From an uncultured Acidimicrobiaceae bacterium (lineage in GTDB: Bacteria; Actinomycetota; Acidimicrobiia; Spongiisociales; UBA5794), in NCBI GenBank assembly GCA_947259365.1, contig CAMYMC010000028.1:1-38114 (forward strand): DNA of 38,114 nucleotides. The letters are read 5' to 3'. The notes under the pieces are model-generated. The model had not been told where the DNA came from. It ran no database searches and saw only the letters and a list, made by a program, of their open reading frames with translations. The position numbers and the translations under genes are program-made. Shown one piece after another: positions 1-7,642 of this stretch; positions within the stretch are counted from its first letter, which is position 1; every line of letters begins with the position of its first letter.

Positions 1-316
1 CGCCGGGCTGTGTCTCGTCGAGCCAGACGGCGTACCGGTCGAAGATCGGGTCGTCGTCCAGCCGGGTGTCGAAGCCGAAGACCACCCCGTCGGCGATGGA
101 GATCCGACCGACGTTCGAATACGAGTAGGCGGGGCTGACCTGCCTGGTGAAGTCGTCGATCTGGGTGGTCCGGCATTCGACGCGCGCCCCCGGGGTGATC
201 GACGTGCACGCCACCAGGCAGCGGACAGCCCGCGACGAGGGCCCGGGCACCCCGCCCGGTGCCGGCGGCTCCGAGGTTGGAGAACTCGACCACACGCCAC
301 CACTCGCTCCACGCAC
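1..316 (-). CDS. Partial unknown protein running off the left edge
   Basis: The reverse strand of about 1-200 reads as a clean coding frame with strongly G/C third positions, including the segments DDFTRQVSPAYSYSNVGR and DGVVFGFDTRLDDDPIFDRY, and it continues beyond the window. I do not recognise the family. The start is unclear. A GTG at 316 opens the frame just after the LysM gene, but it has no Shine-Dalgarno sequence, and the first 40 codons (SSSPTSEPPAPGG) look like a linker rather than a folded N-terminus. A competing frame upstream of about 200 (VVEFSNLGAAG) has equally biased codons, so a frameshift or a different start is possible. The short run CLVAC resembles a lipobox but lacks a preceding hydrophobic segment. 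Confidence 0.4.
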   Translation of the reverse strand, partial: MRGASGGVWSSSPTSEPPAPGGVPGPSSRAVRCLVACTSITPGARVECRTTQIDDFTRQVSPAYSYSNVGRISIADGVVFGFDTRLDDDPIFDRYAVWLDETQPG

Positions 317-345
317 ATCAGAGGCGGGTGCGGGGCGTCTCTCGA

Positions 346-636
346 TCAGCCCGGCGACGGCACCTCGAGAACCTGACCCGGGTGGATGACCGCGCCCTCG
401 AGTCGATTGACCGAGCGGATGGCGGCGACGATGTCGCGGACGTCGTGGCCCTCGGGGGTGCGGGCGGCAGCGATGTCCCACAGGGTGTCCCCGGAGCGCA
501 CGATGTAGTCCTCGGTGGCGACGGCGACGTCGCCGCTCGCACCGACACCGGAAGCGAGGAGGAGGACCAGGGCCACGACAACCGTGGAGATGATGACCAA
601 CACCCTCGACGGAGTGGTCTTGTGTCGCCGGTGCAC
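346..636 (-). CDS. Membrane-anchored LysM protein divergent from lexA
   Basis: A 96-residue protein with a short basic N-terminus (HRRHKTTPSR), one transmembrane helix (about residues 12-33, IISTVVVALVLLLASG) and one LysM peptidoglycan-binding domain (about 43-93, containing YIVRSGDTLWDIA and IHPGQVLEV). The GTG at 636 was chosen because a strong AGGAGG sequence lies 8 bases upstream; the frame is open further upstream but that part has no RBS and overlaps the regulatory region. Divergent placement against lexA matches Rv2719c (ChiZ) of M. tuberculosis and the damage-induced division inhibitors of other actinobacteria, which also pair a membrane helix with LysM. By that analogy it may slow division during the SOS response; this is inference. 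A likely -10 box (TACCGT) lies at 710-715, with three LexA boxes upstream. Confidence 0.85.
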   Translation of the reverse strand: MHRRHKTTPSRVLVIISTVVVALVLLLASGVGASGDVAVATEDYIVRSGDTLWDIAAARTPEGHDVRDIVAAIRSVNRLEGAVIHPGQVLEVPSPG

Positions 637-709
637 CCTGGCACCTCCTCCTTCTACGCTTCCTACCGTGTAGGGACCGGTCCCCCCTTCGTCCCGGTCG
701 CCTGATGCG

Positions 710-715
710 ACGGTA
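710..715 (-). promoter_or_regulatory. Candidate -10 box of the LysM gene
   Basis: TACCGT on the minus strand fits the TANNNT pattern seen before other genes in this window. It would give a leader of about 70 bases ahead of the GTG at 636. The nearest LexA box is about 47 bases upstream, so repression would need looping or cooperative binding, or a second promoter nearer the boxes. Confidence 0.3.
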
Positions 716-761
716 TCGACCGGGTGTGACACAAACCCGCCGGCCCCCACCGGTGACCCGA

Positions 762-777
762 TCGAACGCTTGTTCGC
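762..777. promoter_or_regulatory. LexA-binding SOS box 1 in the lexA intergenic region
   Basis: TCGAACGCTTGTTCGC has the full GAAC-N4-GTTC core of the Gram-positive and actinobacterial LexA operator. It is the box nearest the LysM gene. Confidence 0.85.
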
Positions 778-795
778 ATCGTGGACCCACCCTAT

Positions 796-811
796 TCGAA
801 CACGTGTTCGA
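796..811. promoter_or_regulatory. LexA-binding SOS box 2, perfect palindrome
   Basis: TCGAACACGTGTTCGA is a perfect 16-base palindrome matching the actinobacterial LexA consensus at every position. It lies midway between lexA and the LysM gene and is probably the strongest operator here. Confidence 0.9.
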
Positions 812-819
812 CTGTCAAG

Positions 820-835
820 TCGAACATATGTTTGG
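820..835. promoter_or_regulatory. LexA-binding SOS box 3 at the lexA -35 region
   Basis: TCGAACATATGTTTGG keeps one perfect half-site; the other half has changes (GTTTGG). It ends 19 bases before the lexA -10 box, so it covers the -35 region and is suited to autorepression. Confidence 0.75.
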
Positions 836-854
836 TCGGTCGCGAAAACTCGGG

Positions 855-860
855 TACCAT
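855..860 (+). promoter_or_regulatory. Candidate -10 box of lexA
   Basis: TACCAT fits TANNNT and lies 26 bases before the chosen ATG, leaving room for a short leader with a GAAAGG ribosome-binding sequence. SOS box 3 overlaps its -35 region. Confidence 0.45.
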
Positions 861-886
861 CCTGCGAACGCGAGAAAGGCGTGAGC

Positions 887-1519
887 ATGGAGCGCAGGCA
901 GCTGACCGCCCGGCAGCAGCAGATCCTCGACTACATCACCGCGACTGTCGGCGAGCGCGGCTATCCACCGTCGGTGCGCGAGATCGGCGACGCGGTCGGG
1001 CTCAACTCCCCTTCCACCGTCCACAGCCACCTGTCCAGCCTCGTCAAGGCGGGATACCTGCGTCGCGATCCGTCGAAGCCGAGGGCGATCGAAGTCATCG
1101 ACACCGGCGCCGATACCCGTGCCCTCCACCGCGCCCCGGTGCGCGATGTCCCCCTCGTCGGCCGTATCGCCGCGGGTTCTCCGATCCTCGCCGAGGAGGA
1201 CATCGACGAGATCTACCCGCTCCCGACCGAGCTCGTCGGCAACGACCCCGTCTTCATGCTCCGGGTCCGCGGCGACTCGATGATCGACATCGGCATCCAC
1301 GACGCCGACTACGTCGTCGTGAGGCGTCAGAGCCATGCCCGCGATGGCCAGATCGTCGCGGCCCTCATCGAGGGCGAGGAGGCGACCGTCAAGCGCCTCC
1401 AGCGCATGGACGGCAGGGTCATCCTCAAGTCCGAGAACGAGGACTTTCCTCCGATGGTCTTCGCCGACGGTGTCGAGATCCTCGGCGTTGTCGTCGCGGT
1501 GCTTCGCCGGGTCGAGTGA
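887..1519 (+). CDS. lexA: LexA, SOS-response repressor
   Basis: A 210-residue LexA of normal length. The winged-helix DNA-binding domain occupies about residues 1-70 (LTARQQQILDYI, YPPSVREIG, STVHSHLSSL as recognition helix). The peptidase domain follows, with the Ala96-Gly97 cleavage site (RIAAGSP), catalytic Ser131 (RGDSMID) and Lys169 (ATVKR). RecA filaments on single-stranded DNA trigger self-cleavage, releasing SOS genes. The ATG at 887 follows GAAAGG and leaves MERRQLTARQQ, the usual start; an in-frame GTG at 881 would add two residues. Three LexA boxes upstream indicate autoregulation shared with the divergent LysM gene. It converges on dapF with only 16 bases between stop codons. Confidence 0.97.
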   Translation: MERRQLTARQQQILDYITATVGERGYPPSVREIGDAVGLNSPSTVHSHLSSLVKAGYLRRDPSKPRAIEVIDTGADTRALHRAPVRDVPLVGRIAAGSPILAEEDIDEIYPLPTELVGNDPVFMLRVRGDSMIDIGIHDADYVVVRRQSHARDGQIVAALIEGEEATVKRLQRMDGRVILKSENEDFPPMVFADGVEILGVVVAVLRRVE

Positions 1520-1535
1520 CCGGCGCCACCACGGC

Positions 1536-2297
1536 TCAGCCGGGCAGCGTCCCCGAATAGACGATGTGGGCGGGCCCCGTCATCCATGCGTCACCGTCGA
1601 CGAGCTCGATCCTCAGGTCCCCTCCCGGCAGCCGCACCGTCACGTCGGCGTCGGTCCCCTTGACGTGGTGGGCGGCGAACGCCGCTGCCGCCGCCCCCGT
1701 CCCGGATGACGGCGTCTCGCCGACACCGCGCTCCCAGATCCGCATCCGCACCAGCTCCGGTCCCTCCACCGTGACGAACTCGACGTTCGTGCCGCCGGGG
1801 AACAGGCCGTCGCGCTCGATGACGGGGCCCAGCTCCTCGACGGGGGCCTCGTCGAGGTCGGCGACGAAACGGACGGCGTGCGGATTGCCGACGCTGACCG
1901 GATAGACGTCCACCCCCGCCACCGAGAGACGCTCCACCCGGCCCCGAGAAGGGTGGCCGGCGACGGCCCGCACCGCGCCGTCGGCAAGCAGCTGCGCCCG
2001 CCTCGGGCCGGAGGCGGTGCCGATCACGACCTCGGGGCCCTCCGCCCAGCCGCGCTCGATGGCCAGCCGGGCGACGCATCTCAAGCCGTTGCCGCACATC
2101 TCGGCCTCACCTCCGTCCGCGTTCCAGTAGCGCATGCGGACGGTGCCGGGTCCGGTAGGAGCGACGAGGAGCACCCCGTCGGCGCCGACGCCACGGCGGC
2201 GCTCACACCATTGCACGACGTCGCCGGGGTCCGGTGGGTTCTCGCCGTCGATGACGATGAAGTCGTTGCCGAGACCTTCGACTTTCACGAAGTCCAT
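1536..2297 (-). CDS. dapF: Diaminopimelate epimerase with a Cys-to-Ser active site
   Basis: DapF converts LL- to meso-diaminopimelate for lysine and peptidoglycan synthesis. This 253-residue protein has the expected N-terminus (KVEGLGNDFIVID), the first catalytic cysteine in EMCGNGLRC (Cys68), the substrate segment VGNPHAV and the glutamate and arginine of WERGVGETP. The second catalytic site, normally A-C-G-T-G, reads SSGTG: the second cysteine is Ser198 (codon TCC). The epimerase mechanism uses two cysteines as acid and base, so activity may be altered, although overall conservation argues for a living gene. The ATG at 2297 lies inside the end of miaA (13-base overlap), so the two are probably translationally coupled. 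dapA and dapB lie about 28-30 kb away. Confidence 0.93.
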   Translation of the reverse strand: MDFVKVEGLGNDFIVIDGENPPDPGDVVQWCERRRGVGADGVLLVAPTGPGTVRMRYWNADGGEAEMCGNGLRCVARLAIERGWAEGPEVVIGTASGPRRAQLLADGAVRAVAGHPSRGRVERLSVAGVDVYPVSVGNPHAVRFVADLDEAPVEELGPVIERDGLFPGGTNVEFVTVEGPELVRMRIWERGVGETPSSGTGAAAAAFAAHHVKGTDADVTVRLPGGDLRIELVDGDAWMTGPAHIVYSGTLPG

Positions 2298-3199
2298 CCG
2301 GCGCCCTCCAGTGCGGCGATCGCGGCTGCGATCCGCGCCGCAGTGTCATCTTGCCACGGCAGCCAGAGGATGCGGGGGTCGCGGCGGAAGAACGTCCGCT
2401 GCCGGCCGGCGAGCGACGTCGTCGCCCTGATCGCCACCGCCCGCGCCCGTTCCAAGGTGGTCTCGCCGCGCACGTGGTCCATGAGCTCCCGGTAGCCGAC
2501 GGCTTCGCGAGCGGTGGGGCCCAGCCGGGGGGCGAGGCCGGCCACTTCGGCCACGAGCCCTGCATCGAGCATCGCGTCGAAGCGCCGGACGACGAGTCCG
2601 GCGAGGCGCTCTCCCGGGTCGAGACCGAGTGCGGTGAACGCCACCCGGGGGGTGTGGGAGCGAACCCGGGCGGCGTCCGGGGTCGCCGCCCGCATCGACG
2701 GCGTCGCCCCAGTCAGCCGGAGCACTTCGACGGCGCGCACCAGCCGGCGCGGGTTGTCGAGATCGACGTGCAACCCGGCCTCGGGATCCGCGGCGAGCAG
2801 CTCCGCCCGGAGTTCGGCGAGACCGGCCTCTTCGAGCTCGGCTCGAGTCGCGGCATCGGTGGGCGGGAACTGCAGGGGGTCGACGAGCGCCCTGAAGTGG
2901 AGGCCGGAGCCGCCTGCAATGACGACGGGTCCGGCGGCACGAGCCCGGTCGAGCACCTCGACACCGGTCCGCTGGAACTCGGCGACGGTGTACGGGTCCT
3001 CCGGGTCGGCGATGTCGATCATGTGGTGGACGACGGAGCGGCGCTGGTCGAGCGACGGTTTGGCGGTGCCGATGTCCATCCCGCGATAGACCTGCATGGA
3101 GTCGACGGACACGATCGGGGCGCCGAGCTCCCGGGCGAGGGCCATGGCGACCTCGGACTTCCCCGATGCGGTCGGTCCCAGGACGGCGACGACGCTCAG
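2285..3199 (-). CDS. miaA: tRNA dimethylallyltransferase MiaA
   Basis: MiaA adds a dimethylallyl group to A37 of tRNAs reading UNN codons; MiaB, encoded just upstream, then methylthiolates it. About 304 residues carry the P-loop GPTASGKS, the substrate segment VDSMQVYRGMDIGTAKP, IAGGSGLHFRAL, and the C-terminal RQRTFFRRDPRILWL, the counterpart of the RQxTWFR tRNA contact. There is no ATG, GTG or TTG near the expected N-terminus. The best start is a CTG at 3199 whose last two bases overlap the miaB TGA, giving a CTGA junction and the protein (M)SVVAVLGPTASGKS. The frame is open to an ATG at 3364, but that would add 55 arginine- and proline-rich residues inside miaB, which I reject. Confidence 0.92.
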   Translation of the reverse strand: MSVVAVLGPTASGKSEVAMALARELGAPIVSVDSMQVYRGMDIGTAKPSLDQRRSVVHHMIDIADPEDPYTVAEFQRTGVEVLDRARAAGPVVIAGGSGLHFRALVDPLQFPPTDAATRAELEEAGLAELRAELLAADPEAGLHVDLDNPRRLVRAVEVLRLTGATPSMRAATPDAARVRSHTPRVAFTALGLDPGERLAGLVVRRFDAMLDAGLVAEVAGLAPRLGPTAREAVGYRELMDHVRGETTLERARAVAIRATTSLAGRQRTFFRRDPRILWLPWQDDTAARIAAAIAALEGAGWTS

Positions 3200-4557
3200 A
3201 CGACCACCCCGACGAGGTGATGGGGTGCGCCGCGGACGATCTCGACGTCGAGGAAGCTTCCCGCCCGATGGCGCCCCCGGATGTGGACGAGCTTGTTGCC
3301 CCTCGTCCGGGCGGTGATCCATTCCTCGTCGCGCTTGGACGGACCCTCGACGAGGACCTCGCACCGACGTCCCTCCATCTCGATGTTGCGCTCCAGGGTG
3401 ATCCGGTTTTGGAGCTCGACGAGCCGCTCGAAGCGCTCTTGGGTGACCGCAGCGGGAACCTGGTCGGCCATCGTGGCGGCTGCGGTGCCGGGCCGGGGAG
3501 AGAACTGGAACATGAACGCTCCGTCGAAGCGGGCCGCGGCGACGACATCGAGGGTGGCCTGGAACTCAGCTTCGGTCTCGCCGGGGAAACCGACGATGAC
3601 GTCGGTGGACACCGCGAGCCCCGGGATGATGTCGCGCGCCATGGCCAGCTTTTCGAGGAAGCGCTCGGCTCGGTAGCCGCGGTGCATCGCCGCCAGCACC
3701 CGGTCGCTCCCCGACTGGAGGGGCAGGTGGAGCTGCTCGCACACCTCGGGGGTCTCGGCCATGGCGATGGCGACGTCCTCGCCGAAGTCCTTGGGATGGG
3801 GCGACGTGTAGCGGATTCGCCGGATGCCGTCGACGGTCCCGACCCGGCGGAGCAGATCGGAGAAGATCGGCTTGCGCCCGTTGAGCTCGAGATCCCGGCC
3901 GTACGAGTTCACGTTCTGGCCGAGGAGCGTGACCTCGACGACCTCGCGCATGATGTCGCCCGGTCGGCGGCTGATCTCGCGGCCGCGGACCGCAGGCACG
4001 ATGCAGAACGTGCACGAGTTGTTGCAGCCGATCGTGATCGTGACCCACGCCGAGGAGTCCGATTCGCGGGCGGCGGGCAACACCGAGGGAATCGCGTCCG
4101 TCGAACTGGTCTCCTCCCAGATCTCGGTCACCGGGCCCCATTCCTCGGCACGGTCGAGCAGGTCGAGGACGCGGTGCGAGTTGTGGGTCCCGAACACGAC
4201 ATCGACCCACTCGGCTCGCTCCCGGATCGTGCCTCGATCCTTCTGGGCGGTGCAGCCGCCGACGACGATGCGCATCCCGGGCCGGTCGGCTTTGAGCCGC
4301 TTCAGGTTCCCCAGGTAGCCGTAGAGACGCTGATCGGCGTTGTCGCGGATCGTGCACGTGTTGACGACGACGACGTCCGCGCCTTCGGGAGCGTCGACGC
4401 GGGCCATGCCGTCGGACTCGAGGAGGCCGCGGATGCGCTCCGAATCGTGCTCGTTCATCTGGCAGCCGAGCGTGCGGATGAAGTAGCTGCGCCCCTCCCT
4501 GGTGGGGGGACGCGGCGTCCGTACCGTCGGCATGCCGAGCAGGGTCGGCTCGGTCAT
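3196..4557 (-). CDS. miaB: tRNA-2-methylthio-N6-dimethylallyladenosine synthase MiaB
   Basis: A radical-SAM methylthiotransferase of 453 residues that acts after MiaA on A37 of tRNA. The N-terminal MTTase domain supplies the auxiliary cluster cysteines in TLGCQMNEHDSE, NTCTIRDNAD and VGGCTAQ. The radical-SAM cluster motif is CNNSCTFCIVPAVRG, followed by VTLLGQNVNSYG and the SAM-binding barrel; a TRAM domain closes the protein (EVLVEGPSKR to LDVEIV). The first about 20 residues before SYFIRTLGCQ are variable, so the exact start could be slightly downstream. It starts 10 bases after the rny stop codon and overlaps miaA, so rny-miaB-miaA-dapF reads as one operon. Confidence 0.96.
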   Translation of the reverse strand: MTEPTLLGMPTVRTPRPPTREGRSYFIRTLGCQMNEHDSERIRGLLESDGMARVDAPEGADVVVVNTCTIRDNADQRLYGYLGNLKRLKADRPGMRIVVGGCTAQKDRGTIRERAEWVDVVFGTHNSHRVLDLLDRAEEWGPVTEIWEETSSTDAIPSVLPAARESDSSAWVTITIGCNNSCTFCIVPAVRGREISRRPGDIMREVVEVTLLGQNVNSYGRDLELNGRKPIFSDLLRRVGTVDGIRRIRYTSPHPKDFGEDVAIAMAETPEVCEQLHLPLQSGSDRVLAAMHRGYRAERFLEKLAMARDIIPGLAVSTDVIVGFPGETEAEFQATLDVVAAARFDGAFMFQFSPRPGTAAATMADQVPAAVTQERFERLVELQNRITLERNIEMEGRRCEVLVEGPSKRDEEWITARTRGNKLVHIRGRHRAGSFLDVEIVRGAPHHLVGVVV

Positions 4558-4567
4558 GTGTCGATCC

Positions 4568-6100
4568 TCAGCGGGCGAAGTCGCGGGCCCGGTACTCCCG
4601 AATCACCGTCACCTCGATGTGACCCGGATACTGTAGGTCCTCCTCGAACCGGCGGGCGATCCGCCTGGCGAGGTCCGCCGCCCCGAGGTCGTCGACCTCG
4701 CCGGGGTCCACTGCGACGCGGATCTCGCGACCGGCCTGCATCGCGAAGACCCGCTCGACACCACCGAAGGATCGAGCGATCTCCTCGAGCTGCTCGAGCC
4801 TGCGAACGTACGACTCGAGCGCCTCACGCCTGGCCCCGGGGCGGGCGGCGGAGACCGCATCGGCTGCCTGGACGAGCACCGCCGTCAGCGTCCTCGGCTC
4901 GACCTCGTTGTGGTGCGCTTCGATGGCGTGGACGACGGCGGCATCCTCACCGAAGCGCCTCGCGATCTCGGCGCCGATGAGCGCGTGGGAGCCCCCCACC
5001 TCGTGGGATACCGCCTTGCCGACGTCGTGGAGAAACGCCGCCCGCTTCGACTCGGTCGGGTCGATGCCCATCTCGGCGGCCAGCATTCCGGCGACGTGGG
5101 CCGACTCGATGAGGTGATTGAGAACGTTCTGACCGTACGACGTTCGGTACTTCAACCGGCCGAGCAGCGTGATGAGCTCCGAGTGCATCCGGGTCAGGCC
5201 GACTTCGAGCAGCGCCCATTCCCCGGCGTCCCTGACGTTCTGCTCCACTTCGGCACGAGCCTTCTCGTAGGCCTCCTCGATCGAGGCCGGGTGGATGCGC
5301 CCGTCCTCGACGAGCCGCTCCAGGGTGACGCGAGCGATCTCGCGCCGCACCGGGTCGAAGGTCGAGACGCTCACAGCCTCCGGGGTGTCGTCGACGATGA
5401 GGTTGACCCCGGTGACCGACTCGAACGTGCGGATGTTGCGCCCATCCCGCCCGATGATCCGCCCCTTCATCTCGTCTGCGGGGAGCGGCACCACCGACAC
5501 CGTCGACTCCGAGACGACCTCGGCAGCGAGACGCTGCACCGTCGTGGCGAGGATGCGACGCGCCCTGCGGTCGGCCTCCTCGCGTGCCTTCAGCTCGAGG
5601 TCACGGACGAGCACCATCGCGTCGCGCCGTGCTTCGTCCCCCGCCTTCTCCAGCAGCTCCGCCTTGGCGGCGCGGGAGTCGAAACCGGCGAGCCTCTCCA
5701 GCTCGGTGCGCGCCTCTTCGCGTTCGAGCTCGACCTCGAGACGGAACTCCTCGAGGGTCCGCTCCTTCTCGAGGAGGATGTCCTCACGCTGGGCCAGGTT
5801 GGCCGCCCGCTGCTCGAGGGTGCCCTCGCGCTGGGCGAGCCGCTCGTCGACGGTGGCCGCTTCCAGCTTGCGATGCTCCAGCGCGGCGAGCTCCCGCTCC
5901 CGGAGCGCTTCCGCCGTTGCCCGGGACTCCTCCTCGGCTCGCTGCAGGATCCGCTGGGCATCGAGGCGCGCCTCGGTGAGTGTCTTCTCGGCGGACGCGG
6001 TGGCCTCCCTCGTCTGGCGGCGGTGCACCTCGCGTCCCACGAAGAAGGCGATGCTGCCGATGGAGACCGCGGCCAATGCGGTGATGACCCACTGCTCCAT
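4568..6100 (-). CDS. rny: Ribonuclease Y
   Basis: A membrane-anchored endoribonuclease that starts mRNA decay. The 510 residues contain an N-terminal transmembrane helix (about 4-25, ITALAAVSIGSIAFFVG), a long charged coiled coil (about 30-200), a KH RNA-binding domain with GRIIGRDGRNIRTFE, and an HD phosphodiesterase domain with FLHDVGKA and EAHHNEVEP, ending in the conserved VIREYRARDFAR. The ATG at 6100 puts the membrane helix right at the N-terminus and has GGAG upstream; an in-frame GTG at 6157 would add 19 unlikely residues. The 273-base gap to recA suggests its own promoter and a long leader. RNase J is encoded about 23 kb away. Confidence 0.95.
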   Translation of the reverse strand: MEQWVITALAAVSIGSIAFFVGREVHRRQTREATASAEKTLTEARLDAQRILQRAEEESRATAEALRERELAALEHRKLEAATVDERLAQREGTLEQRAANLAQREDILLEKERTLEEFRLEVELEREEARTELERLAGFDSRAAKAELLEKAGDEARRDAMVLVRDLELKAREEADRRARRILATTVQRLAAEVVSESTVSVVPLPADEMKGRIIGRDGRNIRTFESVTGVNLIVDDTPEAVSVSTFDPVRREIARVTLERLVEDGRIHPASIEEAYEKARAEVEQNVRDAGEWALLEVGLTRMHSELITLLGRLKYRTSYGQNVLNHLIESAHVAGMLAAEMGIDPTESKRAAFLHDVGKAVSHEVGGSHALIGAEIARRFGEDAAVVHAIEAHHNEVEPRTLTAVLVQAADAVSAARPGARREALESYVRRLEQLEEIARSFGGVERVFAMQAGREIRVAVDPGEVDDLGAADLARRIARRFEEDLQYPGHIEVTVIREYRARDFAR

Positions 6101-6373
6101 GCTGGTCTCCGTTCCCGGAGCCAGAACAGGCGTGCCGAGCCCTCGAGCTCGGCACACACACGCTCACGCACGACCACGCCGTCGTCGGCTCAGAGCCGCT
6201 CCGGTCGGCCTCCTCTGCAGGTCGTGCACTCGCTCATGTCATTCACCACCGACCGCCGGGGCGGCCGGGTCGTGTCCTGGGTTCCGTGTTTCGAAATCGT
6301 CGTATGTGTGTCCTGACATCGATGGTAACGCACACGACACGAACGCGGAACCGAAAACTTCGCGAAAACCGTC
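6101..6373. promoter_or_regulatory. rny: recA-rny intergenic region, probable rny promoter and leader
   Basis: These 273 bases hold no convincing gene. On the minus strand a TACCAT hexamer near 6330 fits the TANNNT -10 pattern and would give rny a leader of about 225 bases. No recX is present, although it commonly follows recA. No clear intrinsic terminator follows recA: only an A/T-richer patch with the 8-base palindrome TTCGCGAA is visible. Confidence 0.35.
6190..6237 (-). other. Possible 15-codon leader ORF upstream of rny
   Basis: An ATG at 6237 opens MSECTTCRGGRPERL and stops at 6190, within the rny leader. It has a CxxC pair, but no convincing Shine-Dalgarno sequence, only GGTGGTGA. 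A chance ORF is the simpler explanation. I list it because the surrounding 273 bases are otherwise unexplained. Confidence 0.12.
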
Positions 6374-7444
6374 CTAGTCGCCGCCGTCGGCCGCGACATC
6401 CTCGGCGACACCGTCTGCACCGGCGACCTCCGGATCGTCGTCCTCGTCGTCGATGACCCCGACGGCGCGCAGCACCCGGTCCTGGAGCTGCATCGACAGC
6501 TCCGGGTTCTCCCGGAGAAACTCCTTGGCCCGCTCCCTCCCCTGGCCGAGTTGATCACCGTCGAACGTGTACCAGGCCCCTGCCTTGCGGACGATGCCCT
6601 CCTCGACAGCGACGTCGAGGAGGCTGCCCTCGCGAGAGATGCCCTCACCGAACATGATGTCGAACTCGGCAACCCGGAACGGCGGTGCGACCTTGTTCTT
6701 CACGATCTTGGCCCTGACCCGGTTGCCGACGTTGTCGGTCCCCTGCTTGATCGCCTCGATACGACGGACGTCGATACGGACGGTCGAGTAGAACTTGAGG
6801 GCCCGGCCACCGGGGGTCGTCTCGGGTGAGCCGAACATCACGCCGATCTTCTCGCGGAGCTGGTTGATGAAGACGGCCGTCGTGTTCGAGCGGTTGATCG
6901 TGCCGGCCAGTTTCCGCAGCGCTTGTGACATGAGACGGGCCTGGAGACCAACGTGGGTATCGCCCATGTCGCCCTCGAGCTCGGCCCTCGGGACGAGGGC
7001 GGCGACGGAGTCGATGACGACGACGTCGAGGGCTCCGGAGCGGATGAGCATGTCGGCGATCTCGAGCGCCTGTTCCCCGGTGTCCGGTTGTGAGATGAGC
7101 AGCTCGTCGATGTCGACTCCGATAGCGCGGGCGTAGACCGGATCGAGTGCGTGCTCGGCGTCGATGAAGGCGGCGACGCCTCCGTTGCGCTGCGCCTCGG
7201 CGACGACGTGGAGCGCGAGCGACGTCTTGCCGCTGGACTCCGGGCCGAAGATCTCGACGATGCGGCCACGGGGAACGCCGCCGATGCCGAGGGCGAGGTC
7301 GAGCGACAGCGCTCCCGTCGGGATCGCCTCGATGTTCCTCACGGTGGCGTCGTTCAGCTTCATGATGGCGCCCTTGCCGAACTGTCGCTCGATCTGGGTC
7401 ACGGCCATCTCGAGGTTCTTCTCACGGTCGTTGTCCGTCTCCAC
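6374..7444 (-). CDS. recA: RecA recombinase
   Basis: RecA forms filaments on single-stranded DNA, drives strand exchange and activates LexA self-cleavage. The 356 residues show the N-terminal [20 protein letters not shown], Walker [21 protein letters not shown] segment, Walker [13 protein letters not shown], loop L1 near [14 protein letters not shown], and loop L2 with [21 protein letters not shown]. The C-terminal tail is acidic ([14 protein letters not shown]), as usual. The start is GTG at 7444 with AAGGAG five bases upstream. No intein is visible, unlike M. tuberculosis RecA. An SOS box at 7597-7612 and a TAGGAT -10 candidate lie upstream. Confidence 0.98.
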   Translation of the reverse strand: METDNDREKNLEMAVTQIERQFGKGAIMKLNDATVRNIEAIPTGALSLDLALGIGGVPRGRIVEIFGPESSGKTSLALHVVAEAQRNGGVAAFIDAEHALDPVYARAIGVDIDELLISQPDTGEQALEIADMLIRSGALDVVVIDSVAALVPRAELEGDMGDTHVGLQARLMSQALRKLAGTINRSNTTAVFINQLREKIGVMFGSPETTPGGRALKFYSTVRIDVRRIEAIKQGTDNVGNRVRAKIVKNKVAPPFRVAEFDIMFGEGISREGSLLDVAVEEGIVRKAGAWYTFDGDQLGQGRERAKEFLRENPELSMQLQDRVLRAVGVIDDEDDDPEVAGADGVAEDVAADGGD

Positions 7445-7566
7445 CTGGGCTCCTTCCGAGGCCGTCGCGCCCGTGTCTCGTTCGACTCACGCCGTGCCAC
7501 TCACGACGCCGGGTGATGTCACCAGGCAACCGTAGCGAGGCGGTGTGACAGAACTACAGGGATGTA

Positions 7567-7572
7567 ATCCTA
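7567..7572 (-). promoter_or_regulatory. recA: Candidate -10 box of recA
   Basis: TAGGAT on the minus strand fits TANNNT. The SOS box begins 25 bases upstream of it, next to the -35 position. The leader would be about 115 bases. A second candidate, TACGGT at 7529-7534, would give a shorter leader. Confidence 0.35.
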
Positions 7573-7596
7573 TCGCCACACGAGGCATCAGCATAG

Positions 7597-7612
7597 GCGA
7601 ACGTGTGTTCGA
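7597..7612. promoter_or_regulatory. SOS box between recA and the amidase gene
   Basis: GCGAACGTGTGTTCGA has a full GAAC-N4-GTTC core. It sits about 25 bases from the candidate -10 box of recA on one side (7567-7572) and of the amidase on the other (7637-7642), so one LexA dimer could repress both divergent promoters. Confidence 0.85.
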
Positions 7613-7636
7613 TCACCAGTCAATCGCCCGGTGCGA

Positions 7637-7642
7637 TAGGGT
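7637..7642 (+). promoter_or_regulatory. Candidate -10 box of the amidase gene, leaderless type
   Basis: TAGGGT lies 7 bases before the GTG at 7650, and no Shine-Dalgarno sequence is present. This spacing would place the transcription start at or next to the start codon. Confidence 0.5.

Noticed and set aside
637..888. Upstream extension of the LysM protein to 888
   Set aside because: It would run through all three SOS boxes and the promoter region, while a strong AGGAGG supports the GTG at 636.
3200..3364. 55-residue N-terminal extension of MiaA from the ATG at 3364
   Set aside because: It lies entirely within the miaB TRAM-coding region and is Arg/Pro/Gly-rich, unlike MiaA N-termini.
3166..4980. 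A 604-codon plus-strand frame opposite miaB and rny
   Set aside because: It is antisense to conserved genes and its end turns into an arginine/proline run typical of a shadow frame.
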